From: Streptomyces cellulosae
Lineage (GTDB): Bacteria; Actinomycetota; Actinomycetes; Streptomycetales; Streptomycetaceae
Assembly: GCF_000721105.1 (NCBI RefSeq)
Contig: NZ_JOEV01000027.1
Location: forward strand, 1-64,000
Direction: 5' to 3'
Length of the DNA: 64,000 nucleotides
Below, one piece after another: positions 52,882-62,343 of the stretch; positions within the stretch are counted from its first letter, which is position 1; every line of letters begins with the position of its first letter. A program made the translations under genes and the position numbers. The notes beneath the pieces are model-generated. The model had not been told where the DNA came from and did not search any database. It was given only the letters and a program-made list of their open reading frames with translations.

Positions 52882-54063
52882 ATGGCAGGTCACACAGCTT
52901 CGGGGGCGGTACGTGCGGGGCGTGCCCTGGTCGGCACCGCCGCACTGACCCTCACGGTCTTCACGTCGCTCACCGCTGCTCCGGCCGGAACCGGCGCCGG
53001 AGCACCTGCGGATTCCGGCTCGTTGCGCGCGTCCGAGTGGGCGCTGAACGCACTCAGGGCCAATCAGGCCTGGCGGACCACGAAAGGTCACGGCGTGACG
53101 GTCGCGGTGATAGGCACCGGTGTCGACGCCACCCATCCCGACCTCAAGGGCCGCGTCGTCAAGGGCGCCGATGTCGGCGACGGCTCGACCGTCGACGGCC
53201 GGCGCGACCAGGGCGCCGCGGAGGTTCAGGGCACCCACCAGGCGGGCATCATCGCCGGCACCGGCCGCAACTACCGCGGCGACGGCCTGCACGGCCTCGC
53301 CCCGGAAGCGCGCATCCTTCCCTTCCGGGTCTTCCGCAACGACAAGGCCCTGACCGCGGCCACCGCGAGGGCCATCACGAACGCCGCCCGCCAGGGCGCC
53401 CAGGTCATCGACGTCACCGTCTCCACCCCCCAGGCCAGCGACGACCTGAAGACAGCGGTCGACTACGCGTCCCAGCAGGGGGCCCTGGTCGTGGCCGGCG
53501 CGGGTGACACCGGGCGGACCGGGAACGCGGCGAGCTATCCGGCCGCCTTTCCGCGGGTCCTGTCGGTGGCCGCCACCGACAAGAAGGGCAGTGTCTGGCC
53601 CGACTCCCACCACGGCAAGGACGTGGACCTGGCCGCGCCGGGCGTGGACATCCTGACCACCGCGCGCAACGACGGCTACTGGACCGGCTCCGGCACCGGG
53701 TACGCGGCCGGCTGGGTGGCCGCCTCCGCGGCGCTGCTGCGTGCCGAGCACCCGAAGTGGACCGTCAGCAAGGTCACTCGGGAACTGACCGAGACGGCCA
53801 CCCACAACTCGGGCAGATGGGACCCCCGCTACGGCTTCGGCATCGTCGCCTCCGCGGCGGCCTTGGCGGGCCACGACTCCTCGCCCGCCGCGAGCGGGAA
53901 GCCGGCCAACCAGGCGGTGGACGCCTCGGACCGCACCGCCTTCCACTCCTCCGACACCGGACCGACACTGGTGGTCGCGGCGGTGATGGGGGGACTCATC
54001 GTGCTGGCCGTCCCCGCATGGTTCCTGATCCGACGCAGCGTCACCCCGTCGGACGACGACTGA
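52882..54063 (+). CDS. Membrane-anchored subtilase-like protein lacking the catalytic triad (pseudoprotease)
   Basis: A 393-residue mycosin/S8-type protein with a signal peptide (ending TAAPAG), a subtilase domain (about 50-310) and a C-terminal transmembrane helix (LVVAAVMGGLIVLAVPAWFL). The subtilase core is clear, but the sites are replaced: VAVIGTGVDATHPDL has Gly78 for the catalytic Asp, VQGTHQAGIIAG has Gln116 for the catalytic His, and GSGTGYAAGWVAASAALL has Gly273 for the catalytic Ser. VVAGAGDTG has Asp209 where the oxyanion Asn is expected. The substitutions were read directly from the codons (ggc, cag, ggg, gac). It should fold but not cleave peptides. It is divergent from the polysaccharide operon. 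Confidence 0.92.
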   Translation: MAGHTASGAVRAGRALVGTAALTLTVFTSLTAAPAGTGAGAPADSGSLRASEWALNALRANQAWRTTKGHGVTVAVIGTGVDATHPDLKGRVVKGADVGDGSTVDGRRDQGAAEVQGTHQAGIIAGTGRNYRGDGLHGLAPEARILPFRVFRNDKALTAATARAITNAARQGAQVIDVTVSTPQASDDLKTAVDYASQQGALVVAGAGDTGRTGNAASYPAAFPRVLSVAATDKKGSVWPDSHHGKDVDLAAPGVDILTTARNDGYWTGSGTGYAAGWVAASAALLRAEHPKWTVSKVTRELTETATHNSGRWDPRYGFGIVASAAALAGHDSSPAASGKPANQAVDASDRTAFHSSDTGPTLVVAAVMGGLIVLAVPAWFLIRRSVTPSDDD

Positions 54064-54094
54064 CGGCGGGCCGATCGAACGATTCGTTCCAAGG

Positions 54095-54128
54095 CGCGCG
54101 CCCCGAGGCACCGGCCCCGGGGCGCGCG
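54095..54128 (+). terminator. Hairpin after the subtilase-like gene
   Basis: CGCGCGCCCCG (54095-54105) pairs with CGGGGCGCGCG (54118-54128), loop 12, 31 bp after the stop. A likely terminator. Confidence 0.65.
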
Positions 54129-54819
54129 TCTTCGCGCCGCGGCGGAACCGAGCTGACTGACAACGTTGTCGCACGCAGTCGGGATCCCGTCCGCGGTCGC
54201 CCCCGCGGTGGCCGACGCCCCGGTCTTCCCCGGCCGGCAGGCCGGCACCACCGGTCCTCCCGCCCTGCCGGCCTCGCCTTTGCGCGTCGGCACCCGCCCG
54301 TGCACCGTCCCGGACGCCCCGCCTGCCCTGTGAGTGCGTGAAGACTCCGCGACTCCGAGAGGTTCACCCGGAGCATCGGCCGAGCAAGGGCGCAGATGGT
54401 TCTCGCGCCAGACGCCCTCGCCCGCGCCGACTGCCTCAGCACGACCGACCGCCTCAGCACGACCGACCGCTTCCGCCGCGCCACCGCCCCCGGTACGCGG
54501 ACGGTGCCGGTCGCGGCCGTTGCGGCCGTCGCGGCCGTCGCGGCCCGGGATGAGCACGCTCGCGAAGACCGAGGGGTAAGGGCGGGCCCGGGACGGATAC
54601 GGCGGGACTGACACGACCACCCGCTACGGCGGGACTGACACGACCACCCGCACCGCCGTCCCTGGCGCCGACGCCCGCCTCCGGGGCAAGCCCCTCGCCA
54701 GGCCGAAGGCCGCCCGGCGGACGCAGGTCTCCTCGACGCGCGGTGCGCCTGCCCGCTCGCCCGATGACACGGATCCGCGCGCCCGCACCTCTATCAACCC
54801 GACATAAGGAATATAAGTA
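54129..54819. other. Gene-poor stretch with short repeats
   Basis: No frame has a convincing start. Local tandem repeats occur: gaccgcctcagcac twice near 54432, ggccgt/cgcggcc units near 54520, and a 27-bp unit twice at 54598-54651. The GC-rich repeats give way to AT-richer bases at about 54795, next to the palindrome. Confidence 0.5.
54598..54651. repeat. Two identical 27-bp tandem units
   Basis: The unit tacggcgggactgacacgac plus caccccgc-like end (cacccgc) is repeated exactly at 54598-54624 and 54625-54651. It is not inside a supported gene. Confidence 0.8.
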
Positions 54820-54877
54820 ACCAAACGGCCGAATTCGGGCTACCTCAATTGAGGTAGCCCGAATTCGGCCGTTTGGT
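54820..54877. repeat. 58-bp perfect palindrome
   Basis: The arms ACCAAACGGCCGAATTCGGG (54820-54839) and onward through CTACCTCAA meet their exact complement at the centre, between 54848 and 54849, with no spacer or mismatch. Each arm carries its own palindrome CCGAATTCGG (54829-54838 and 54859-54868). It begins 97 bp before the receiver gene. As RNA it would fold as a 27-bp hairpin with AAUU loop; there is no U-tract. Confidence 0.95.
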
Positions 54878-54974
54878 GTGCATGGAATTCGGTCGCTCGT
54901 ACGGCGATTCGATCTCGGCTCCATTTCTAATCTCGTGGGCATGGCAGCAAAAACCCCGAAGGAGTCCGCCGCCC

Positions 54975-55316
54975 ATGAAAAAAGTTCTCATCGTGGAGTC
55001 TCACCCGCAGGTGCGAGCGGCTCTGGCCGATCTCGTGGAGGACGAGCCCGGATGTGAACTCGTGGGCGCCGTGGCCGCCGCAGTCGAGGCAATATCGCTC
55101 GTCAGCGACGTGAGCCCGGATGTGCTGCTGGTCGACGCGGACACGCCGGACCGGCTGTCCCACCAGCTCGGCGAACTCTTTCCGCTGGCTTTGCTCGTCC
55201 TTCTCACAGCCGTGAGCGAAACGCCGAGAAAGTGCCCGGAATCGTCGGCGAAAACACCGCCCGTCTGCATTCTCAAGACCGCCGCACCCGAATTTCTCAG
55301 GAGTATCAGCGCATGA
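54975..55316 (+). CDS. Stand-alone receiver-domain protein
   Basis: A 113-residue single-domain response regulator. The phosphoacceptor Asp54 is in VLLVDADTPDRL. Acidic pocket residues and a C-terminal Lys in CILKTAAPEF are present. No output domain exists. The first 50 residues resemble the receiver of the hybrid kinase at 45125-47023 (V..ALADLVE..P..ELVG). The ATG at 54975 has AAGGAG upstream. Its stop overlaps the start of the GH5 glycanase (ATGA), so it is translationally coupled to an exported enzyme. Confidence 0.88.
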   Translation: MKKVLIVESHPQVRAALADLVEDEPGCELVGAVAAAVEAISLVSDVSPDVLLVDADTPDRLSHQLGELFPLALLVLLTAVSETPRKCPESSAKTPPVCILKTAAPEFLRSISA

Positions 55317-56578
55317 ATTCCCCCATGGAAAACCACACCGACCGCACGATGTCCACGCCCGAGAAGAAGCGTGGTATCAGCCGACGCCGACTGGTGCTCG
55401 GTGCCGCGGGAGCGGCCGTCGCGGTCGCCTCGGTCGGTGGTGCCGTGACCGCGCTCACGGTGAATTCGGCCGACGCCTCCGACAAGAGCAGCGCCGTGCA
55501 CGGCCCCCTGCACACCGATGGGGGCGACATCGTGGACGCGAACGGCAAGAAGACGGTCCTGACCGGCGTCAACTGGTTCGGTTCCGAGACCGGCACGTTC
55601 GCGCCGCACGGCCTGTGGAAGCGCAACCTCGACTCCATGGTCGAGCAGATGGTCGACACCGGGTTCAACACGCTCCGGCTGCCGTACTCCAACGAACTGT
55701 TCGACGCGGGCAGCAAGCCGAACGGCATCGACTACAAGCTGAACCCCGAGCTCAAGGGCCTCAACGGTCTCCAGATCATGGACAAGGTCGTCAAGAGCGC
55801 CACCAAGCACGGGATGATGGTCATTCTCGACCAGCACCGGCCGGACCAGTACGGTCAGAGCGAGCTCTGGTACACCCAGAATCTCTCCGAGAGCAAGTGG
55901 CTGTCCGACTGGAAGATGCTGGCCGAACGCTACAAGGACAACGACAGGGTCATCGGCGCCGACCTGCACAACGAGCCGCGCGGCCAGGCCACCTGGGGCG
56001 ACGGCAATCCCAAGACCGACTGGAAGATGGCCGCCGAGAAGGCCGGCAACACGATCCACTCGGTCAACAAGAACTGGCTGGTCTTCGTCGAGGGCAACGA
56101 CAAGTACAAGAACGAGTCGACCTGGTGGGGCGGCGAGCTGCGGGGCGCCAAGGAGCACCCGGTCAAGCTCAAGGAAGCCGACAAGGTCGTGTACTCCGCC
56201 CACGACTACGGCCCCGGCGTCTACAACCAGAACTGGTTCATGGACAAGGCCTTCCCCAACAACATGCCCGCCTTCTGGGACAAGCACTGGGGCTACCTGA
56301 AGAAGAACAACACCGCCCCCATACTGGTCGGTGAGTTCGGCGGCAAGAAGAGTGCGGGCAACAGCACCGAGGCCGTCTGGCAGAAGAGCCTGATGCAGTA
56401 CATGAAGAAGAACGGCATCAGCTACACGTACTGGTGCTGGAACCCCGACTCCGGCGACACCGGCGGCGTTCTCAAGAACGACTGGAAGACCCTGGACCCG
56501 GGCAAGAAGGCGCTGGTGTCCATGTACCAGGCCCCAATGGGCCAGGCCAAGAAGGATGCCGGCAACACATCGAAGTGA
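55313..56578 (+). CDS. Tat-exported GH5 endoglucanase-like glycoside hydrolase
   Basis: A 421-residue protein with a twin-arginine signal (GISRRRLVLGAAGAAVAVAS, residues about 20-40). A (beta/alpha)8 GH5 domain begins with GVNWFGSETG (about 80) and contains LDQHRPDQ, the acid/base Glu in LHNEPRG (about 220), YSAHDYGPGV and the nucleophile Glu in VGEFGG (about 340). The family acts on beta-1,4 glucans or mannans. The start ATG at 55313 overlaps the receiver-gene stop and has AGGAG. In this region it may trim the polymer made by the divergent operon, as endoglucanases do in cellulose-type systems. Confidence 0.93.
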   Translation: MNSPMENHTDRTMSTPEKKRGISRRRLVLGAAGAAVAVASVGGAVTALTVNSADASDKSSAVHGPLHTDGGDIVDANGKKTVLTGVNWFGSETGTFAPHGLWKRNLDSMVEQMVDTGFNTLRLPYSNELFDAGSKPNGIDYKLNPELKGLNGLQIMDKVVKSATKHGMMVILDQHRPDQYGQSELWYTQNLSESKWLSDWKMLAERYKDNDRVIGADLHNEPRGQATWGDGNPKTDWKMAAEKAGNTIHSVNKNWLVFVEGNDKYKNESTWWGGELRGAKEHPVKLKEADKVVYSAHDYGPGVYNQNWFMDKAFPNNMPAFWDKHWGYLKKNNTAPILVGEFGGKKSAGNSTEAVWQKSLMQYMKKNGISYTYWCWNPDSGDTGGVLKNDWKTLDPGKKALVSMYQAPMGQAKKDAGNTSK

Positions 56579-56601
56579 CCCGTAAGGGTCTGTGAGGCTG
56601 A

Positions 56602-56628
56602 GAGGTCGCGGACACCGTCCGCGGCCTC
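56602..56628 (+). terminator. Hairpin after the GH5 gene
   Basis: GAGGTCGCGGAC (56602-56613) pairs with GTCCGCGGCCTC (56617-56628) with one G-U pair and a three-base loop, 24 bp after the stop. Confidence 0.8.
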
Positions 56629-56951
56629 TTCGCCGTATGGGGTGGCATGCGTCCGCCGATCGCCCAGGCCGCGTCGACCGGCCCGAGGTGACTGAGGGCC
56701 CGCGGGACGCCGCCCGGCAGCTTCCGTCCCACCGGGTCCGCCTTCTCCGCCGGCAGCCCGATGTTGCCGGCGGACTGGTCGGCGTACCCGTCGGCGTACC
56801 CGGCGGCGCGCCCGAAGACCTCCCGCGCGCCTGGGCAACCTCCCCCGTCAGGGCGAGCGCGTGGGCGAGCCAGCAGGCGCACGTCAGGAAGCTCGCGCCG
56901 GCGGTGACCGGCAGGAGCCACCGGCACGGCGCGGTCACGGTCCGTCGGCGG
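56629..56951. other. Possible frameshifted small membrane protein (minus strand)
   Basis: From a GTG at 56941 the minus strand reads TAPCRWLLPVTAGASFLTCA then CWLAHALALTGEVAQA, a signal-like hydrophobic segment. After a shift to another frame it continues REVFGRAAGYADGYADQSAG and NIGLPAEKADPVGRKLPGGV. Together this looks like one secreted or anchored small protein interrupted by a frameshift. The evidence is weak and no family is recognised. Confidence 0.25.
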
Positions 56952-59203
56952 TCATCCGGCGTACGGGCCGTCCGGTGTCGGCCGCGCCGGGACTGTGGCC
57001 CGGATCCGGGTCCCATGGCCGGGACGGCTGTCCACCGCCAGGGTGCCGCCCGCCTCCCGCGCCCGCTCCCGCATGGAACGCAGGCCCAGGTGCCCGGGGA
57101 AGGAACTGCCGGTGTCGAAGCCGACGCCGTCGTCCGTGACCACGAGCGTGACGGACTCGGGCGTGGTGCACAGGCGCAGCAGGACATGCCGCGCCGCCGC
57201 GTGCTTGACGACGTTGTGCAGCGCTTCCTGGGCGATCCGGTACAGCGCGTGCTTGACCTCCGGTGCCGCGTTCGGCTCTGCCGCGAGCCTGGCCTCGGTG
57301 ACGAGACCGTGCCGGACGCGCATCTGGTCCAGGTAGCGGGTCAGCGCGACGACCAGCCCCTCCGTCTCCAGTGACTCGGGGCTGAGCCGGCAGAGGATCG
57401 ACCGGACCTCGTCCAGCCCCGCGTCGGCCAGCCGCAGCACAGAGGCGATCGGCCGGCGCGCGCCCGTGCCCTCGGGGCCGAGGAGTTCCCGGGCCGTACA
57501 CGCGTTCAGGGCGATGCCGTACAGGGTCGGGCACAGGGAGTCGTGCAGCTCGCGGGCCAGGCGCCGCCGCTCCTCACGCGCCGCCTGCTCCCGGGCCACC
57601 CCCCACAGCCGCTGCGCCTCCACGGCGGCGACGGCCCTGACCGTGAGGGCCTGGAGCGCCCCGAGGTCCTCGCCACCAGGCTGCCGCCCGCGGGGGAACC
57701 GGCAGCACAGTGCGCCGACCGCCTCCGCACGGCACAAGAGCGGCAGGGCAACCAGCACGTCCCCGGAAGGCGGGGGTGGTGGCCTTCGGGGACGAGCGAC
57801 TTCCGGGGCGGACCCCGGGTCCCACCCGGCGGCCGTGTCCTTGCGCTGCCTGTTGTACTGGCTCTGCCCGCCGTACTGGCTCTCCCCGTCGTACTGGCTC
57901 TCCCCGTCCTTGGTCTGCCCGTCCTTGGTCTGCCGGTCCTTGGTCTGCCGGTCCTGGCTCTGCCCGTGGCCGATGCTCTCCCCGTCGTCCTTGCCCTCCC
58001 CGTCCTCTCCGCCGCCCTCGTCCTCCCCGCCGCCCCTGAGCACCGGGGCCACCGCCGTGATCGCCTCCATCGCCACGCGCGAGAGACGGGCGACGGACCG
58101 CTCCGCCGGGTCGCAGGGCAGCGGCCCGACACCACCGTGGCCGCCTGCCGGGCGCAGACCTGCCTCCGGTTCGAGCAGGTAGACCTCGCAGCACACGGCG
58201 CCGGTGCGGGTGACCGCCTCGGCGGCCACGGAGTTCAATGCCTGCCGCACGGCGTCCTGCCCGCCCGCGGACCGACGGCCCGGCCCGTCCAGATCCTCGT
58301 CGGCTCGCGCCTGCTCGACCGCCAGCCCGACCGGCCCGGTGAAGGGTTCCACGATCCGCAGGTTCTCCGGCGTCAAGCAGCGCCCGCCCCGCCGGTTCGC
58401 CACCTCCAGCAGCCCGACGACCCGGTCGCGGACCGTCAAAGGCACGTACAGGACCGATTCCAGCCCGGCGCCGCGCAGCGCCGCACGCGGCTTCGACGGC
58501 TCGTGGTCGGTGTCGGAGACGATCCGCGGGCGTCCGGCGCGGACCACCTCGTTCGCCAGCTCCGACTCCCCCGGCATCAACAGGCCGCGTGCGGCCGTGG
58601 CCCCGACGCCGTCCACGGCGCACACGGTGAGTGTGTCGCCCCAGTCCAGTGCCAGCACCCGGACCGCCTCGGCACCGACGGACTGTCGCACTCGGCGCGC
58701 GGCCAGCGCGAGCACGTGGGGGCCGGGGCGGCCCTCGACCACGCTCCGGGTCACCTCGGCGAGCGCCCGCTGCCACCGCTCGTACCGCCAGCGTGCGCTC
58801 AGGTCGCGGATGACGACGCAGTAGCCCGTCAGGCGTCCGTGCGCGTCCCGGGTCGCCGTGATCTCGGTCTCTGCCCACAGACGCGATCCGTCCGAGCGGA
58901 CCCGCCAGGCGCATTCGCGGTGCGTGCCGAGGCCGGCGGCCGCGTCCAACGCGCGGGCCGCCGCGCCCGACACCACGTCCTCGGGCGGGTAGACGAGCGA
59001 GACATGCCGCCCGACGAGGTCGGCCGGGCCGTGACCGTCCAGCAGGGCGGCACCCACGCCGACGCTCCGTACCAGCCCCTGGAAATCCAGCACGAGGAGC
59101 GCCTCCGCGACGGCTTCTCCCCGCGGCGGCCGACCGCTGTCCCCCCTCTCGCCGTGCGGCGTCCTTGCTGACGCTTCCGGGAGTGCGGGGGACGTCAGGT
59201 CGG

Positions 59204-59207
<4 letters not shown>
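56952..59207 (-). CDS. PAS-GAF-GAF sensor histidine kinase
   Basis: A 751-residue cytoplasmic kinase. A PAS domain (about 25-140; VSLVYPPEDVVSG, YCVVIRDLSARW) and a GAF domain (about 150-295; LYVPLTVRDRVVGLLEVANR) precede a second, interrupted GAF region (about 320-520), HisKA_3 (RRRLARELHDSLCPTLYGIA) and HATPase_c (GHLGLRSMRERAREAGG). A 65-residue hydrophilic repeat insert rich in QTKDG and GESQY lies at about 405-470. The GTG at 59207 overlaps the stop of the response regulator (GTGA), so it is coupled to it. Confidence 0.88.
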
Positions 59208-59884
<677 letters not shown>

Positions 59885-60056
59885 TGGTGATCTCCGTTGT
59901 CGAGCACCGGCTCGCGGCGCCCCCACGGCTTCCCGCAGCAGGCACCCCGCGGCCGACGCGATCGGCATCGCCCCAGGCGTTCATTCCGCCGACACAGGTC
60001 CGTAGGGAACATTGCGGGGCATTCACGTCATACCGGGAACCCGCGGCGGTCCGCAC

Positions 60057-60697
60057 TCATTCCATATCCTGGGGCGGAAAGCGATCCTGGGACGGACAGC
60101 GACCCTGGCGAGGAAAGCGATCGTGGGACGGAAAGCGACTGTCCTCACAGCGGAGCTCACCCGCCGCGACGCGGTCGTACGAGGCGGGGGCCCCAGCGCT
60201 GCCGCACCCGGGCGAGACGGTATGGCCGTCGGCCCACTCGCCCCTCCGGCCCGCCGCGTTCACGGGCCGCGGCATTCGGGCGAACGCGGCCGCCGGAACC
60301 GGCCGGGGCGCGGGATCGGCACCGGGCCGCGAGCGGAGCCCCATGATCCATACGGCCACCCGCTCGGCGAACGGTTCGCAGCACGGCAGGGCCAGCAGCA
60401 CCAGGGCCCCTGCGGCCCAGCCGCCCAGGGCGTCGCTGAACCAGTGGAAGCCCAGGTAGACGGAGGTCAGACCGACCACCAGGGCGGCCAGAGCGGCCAG
60501 CACGCCCGCGGTCTGCGGTGACGCGGGGCCAGGTAGGCGAGCGTCCCCCAGATGACGACGCTGTTGGCCGCGTGGCCGGACGGGAAGATGTCACCGCCCC
60601 GGAAGAGCTCGGTGACCCCGATGGCGTGCGCGTCACCGGGCCCGAGGCGTCCGGTGCCCAGCTTGGCCAGACCGACGCTCACATTGAGCAACACCAT
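60057..60697 (-). pseudogene. PAP2-family phosphatase, N-terminally truncated and frameshifted
   Basis: From ATG 60697 one frame encodes GVTELFRGGDIFPSGHAANS and VVIWGTLAYLAPRH, with the PAP2 PSGH motif. Within about 60500-60515 the coding shifts frame, where LAALAALVVGLTSVYLGFHW and FSDALGGW give the third PAP2 motif (His and Asp). Sequence before 60697 has an in-frame stop and no first motif (K......RP) or leading helices. The combined product lacks one catalytic motif. A sequencing error could explain the frameshift but not the missing N-terminus. Confidence 0.7.
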
Positions 60698-60800
60698 CTG
60701 CCGAGCCGTCGCCCCTTTCGATCACCCGACGTCGGGGCGCAGAGGTGCTCGTGCGAACCGGGAGCACCCACGCGGTCGTCGCGGCGCGACGCCGGTTGGC

Positions 60801-61106
60801 TCAGGTTCCGCCGAGACGGGCCGCCTCGTCGCCCGCCTCTGCCGGTCCGGTGGTGAGCAAGTCGGCGCCGAATGCGCGCAGGCGGGCCATGGCGGCCTCG
60901 TCCGGCACCTCCTGACGGGCCAGCGAGTTCTTGATCTCCCGGTAGACGGTGATCTCGACTCCGCAGCGGCGGCAGCCCTCCCCATGGACGGCCACCCGCT
61001 GCGCGGTGACCTCGTCGACCTCACCGTCCAGGCACGCCTGGAGTGCCCGTGCCACATCCCTGCAGGTCATCCGGCGGTGTGCCCCACCGCCCCGGCGCCC
61101 GATCAC
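60801..61106 (-). CDS. Zinc-type anti-sigma factor (ZAS), sigma-linked copy
   Basis: A 101-residue cytoplasmic anti-sigma factor with the zinc motif HGEGCRRC (His-x3-Cys-x2-Cys) after CRDVARALQACLDGE and before YREIKNSLARQ. The GTG at 61106 overlaps the stop of the sigma gene (GTGA) with GGAG upstream, so sigma and anti-sigma are made in step. No transmembrane helix is visible, unlike RseA-type proteins. It resembles RsrA-like redox sensors; release of zinc by oxidation is possible but inferred. Confidence 0.88.
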   Translation of the reverse strand: MIGRRGGGAHRRMTCRDVARALQACLDGEVDEVTAQRVAVHGEGCRRCGVEITVYREIKNSLARQEVPDEAAMARLRAFGADLLTTGPAEAGDEAARLGGT

Positions 61107-61657
61107 ATCCTGCTCCTCTTCGGTCTCGGCGCGAGTCCGGCCGCCGCCAACTGGGTCCTTATCCACTTGCGGGCCCGGTGCAGCCGGCTCATGACGGTTC
61201 CCTCCGGCACCTCCAGCACTTCGGCGGCCTCCGCGTAACTGAGCCCGCAGATGTCCACAAGGCGCACGACCCGCTGGTGCTTGTCCGGCAGGGCGGCCAG
61301 CGCTGCGCGGACCACCTCGTCGAAGTCCTCGTCGACCACCGCCTCTTCCGGCGAGGCCACCGTGCCGGCCCCGGCCAGCCGGTCCAGATCGGTGTCCGGG
61401 TCGGCGAGGAGGTAGGGCCTGCGGCGGCGGTGCCGGTTGATCTCGGCGCGCCGCATGATGGTCAACAGCCAGGCTCGGGGATGCTCGCCGTCGAACCGGT
61501 CGATCGCCTTGTAAGCGCGCAGCAGCGTGTCCTGCACCAGGTCCTCGGCGTCGGCGGGCTGCGCGGTCAGCGTCATCGCCACCCTCAGCAGCACCTCCAC
61601 CTCGGGCAGCACGAACTCCGCGAACGCCTTGTCCCGCACCTCCGACGGCTGCGCCAT
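61103..61657 (-). CDS. ECF sigma factor
   Basis: A 184-residue sigma factor. Region 2 is at about 10-80 (DAEDLVQDTLLRAYKAIDRF, PRAWLLTIMRRAEINRHRRR) and region 4 at about 110-170 (LPDKHQRVVRLVDICGLSYA, EVPEGTVMSRLHRARKWIRT). The ATG at 61657 has GGGAG five bases upstream. It is coupled to an adjacent anti-sigma factor, and a second anti-sigma gene lies upstream. This fits a SigR-like stress sigma factor class, but the regulon is not visible here. Confidence 0.94.
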   Translation of the reverse strand: MAQPSEVRDKAFAEFVLPEVEVLLRVAMTLTAQPADAEDLVQDTLLRAYKAIDRFDGEHPRAWLLTIMRRAEINRHRRRRPYLLADPDTDLDRLAGAGTVASPEEAVVDEDFDEVVRAALAALPDKHQRVVRLVDICGLSYAEAAEVLEVPEGTVMSRLHRARKWIRTQLAAAGLAPRPKRSRM

Positions 61658-61841
61658 TGTGTCTCCCAGGGGCTGGAAAACCCTCCGGACCAATCGGAGC
61701 ATTCGATGCAATGTCCCGCATCTTGACGAGGGTTGCCCGCGCATGCCGCACCAGAAGGACGACGGACAGCTTTTCCTCCCCGGCGACCGGCCTGTGCGGG
61801 TTCCCACTCCCAAGGCCGGATCAGACGGTGGGCAGTGCCGC

Positions 61842-62144
61842 TCACCCACCAGCGATGCGGTCACGCCCGTCGGCCGGACCGGTGTGCGGCAGGGACTCGC
61901 CGAAGCAGCGCAGCCGCGCCGCCGCCCTGCCGTCGGGCTGTCCCTGCCGGGCGAGGGAGTTCTTTATCTCGCGGTAGAGACGGGCCTCCAGACCGCAGTC
62001 GCCGCACTCGTCCAGATGTGTGACGACCCGACGGGCAGTGACCTCATCCGTTTCGCCGTCCAGACAGGCCTGCAGGACGCGCGTCACGTCGGCGCAGCCC
62101 GTCCCGCGCCGCGCCGCGCCCCGCTGTATCGGCCAGACCTGCAT
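61842..62144 (-). CDS. Second, paralogous zinc-type anti-sigma factor
   Basis: A 100-residue protein highly similar to the one at 60801-61106: TRVLQACLDGETDEVTARRV against ARALQACLDGEVDEVTAQRV, and LYREIKNSLARQ against VYREIKNSLARQ. Its zinc motif is HLDECGDC. The ATG at 62144 starts MQVWPIQRG. It is separated from the sigma gene by 184 bp but on the same strand, so two anti-sigma factors may act on one sigma factor or on different ones. It appears to be a local duplication. Confidence 0.88.
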   Translation of the reverse strand: MQVWPIQRGAARRGTGCADVTRVLQACLDGETDEVTARRVVTHLDECGDCGLEARLYREIKNSLARQGQPDGRAAARLRCFGESLPHTGPADGRDRIAGG

Positions 62145-62343
62145 CGTCCACCTCGCCTCAGCCGCCGACCGGCCGCCGGGACCGGAACACGCCCCTCGCG
62201 GGGACGCGCGACCGGTCTCCACGCAGCCGGCGCCCCGGGCACCGAACTCATCGCACGAGGGAAACCCGGCGACCGCTCTTCGGCATTCCGTCGTGCCGGG
62301 CAGACAGCATCGGCGCATGCGGTCGGTTTGCCGCCGAGCCCTC

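Noticed and set aside
55001..57187. Long minus-strand frame opposite the GH5 gene
   Set aside because: The GH5 product on the plus strand has catalytic motifs throughout; the opposite frame is low complexity.
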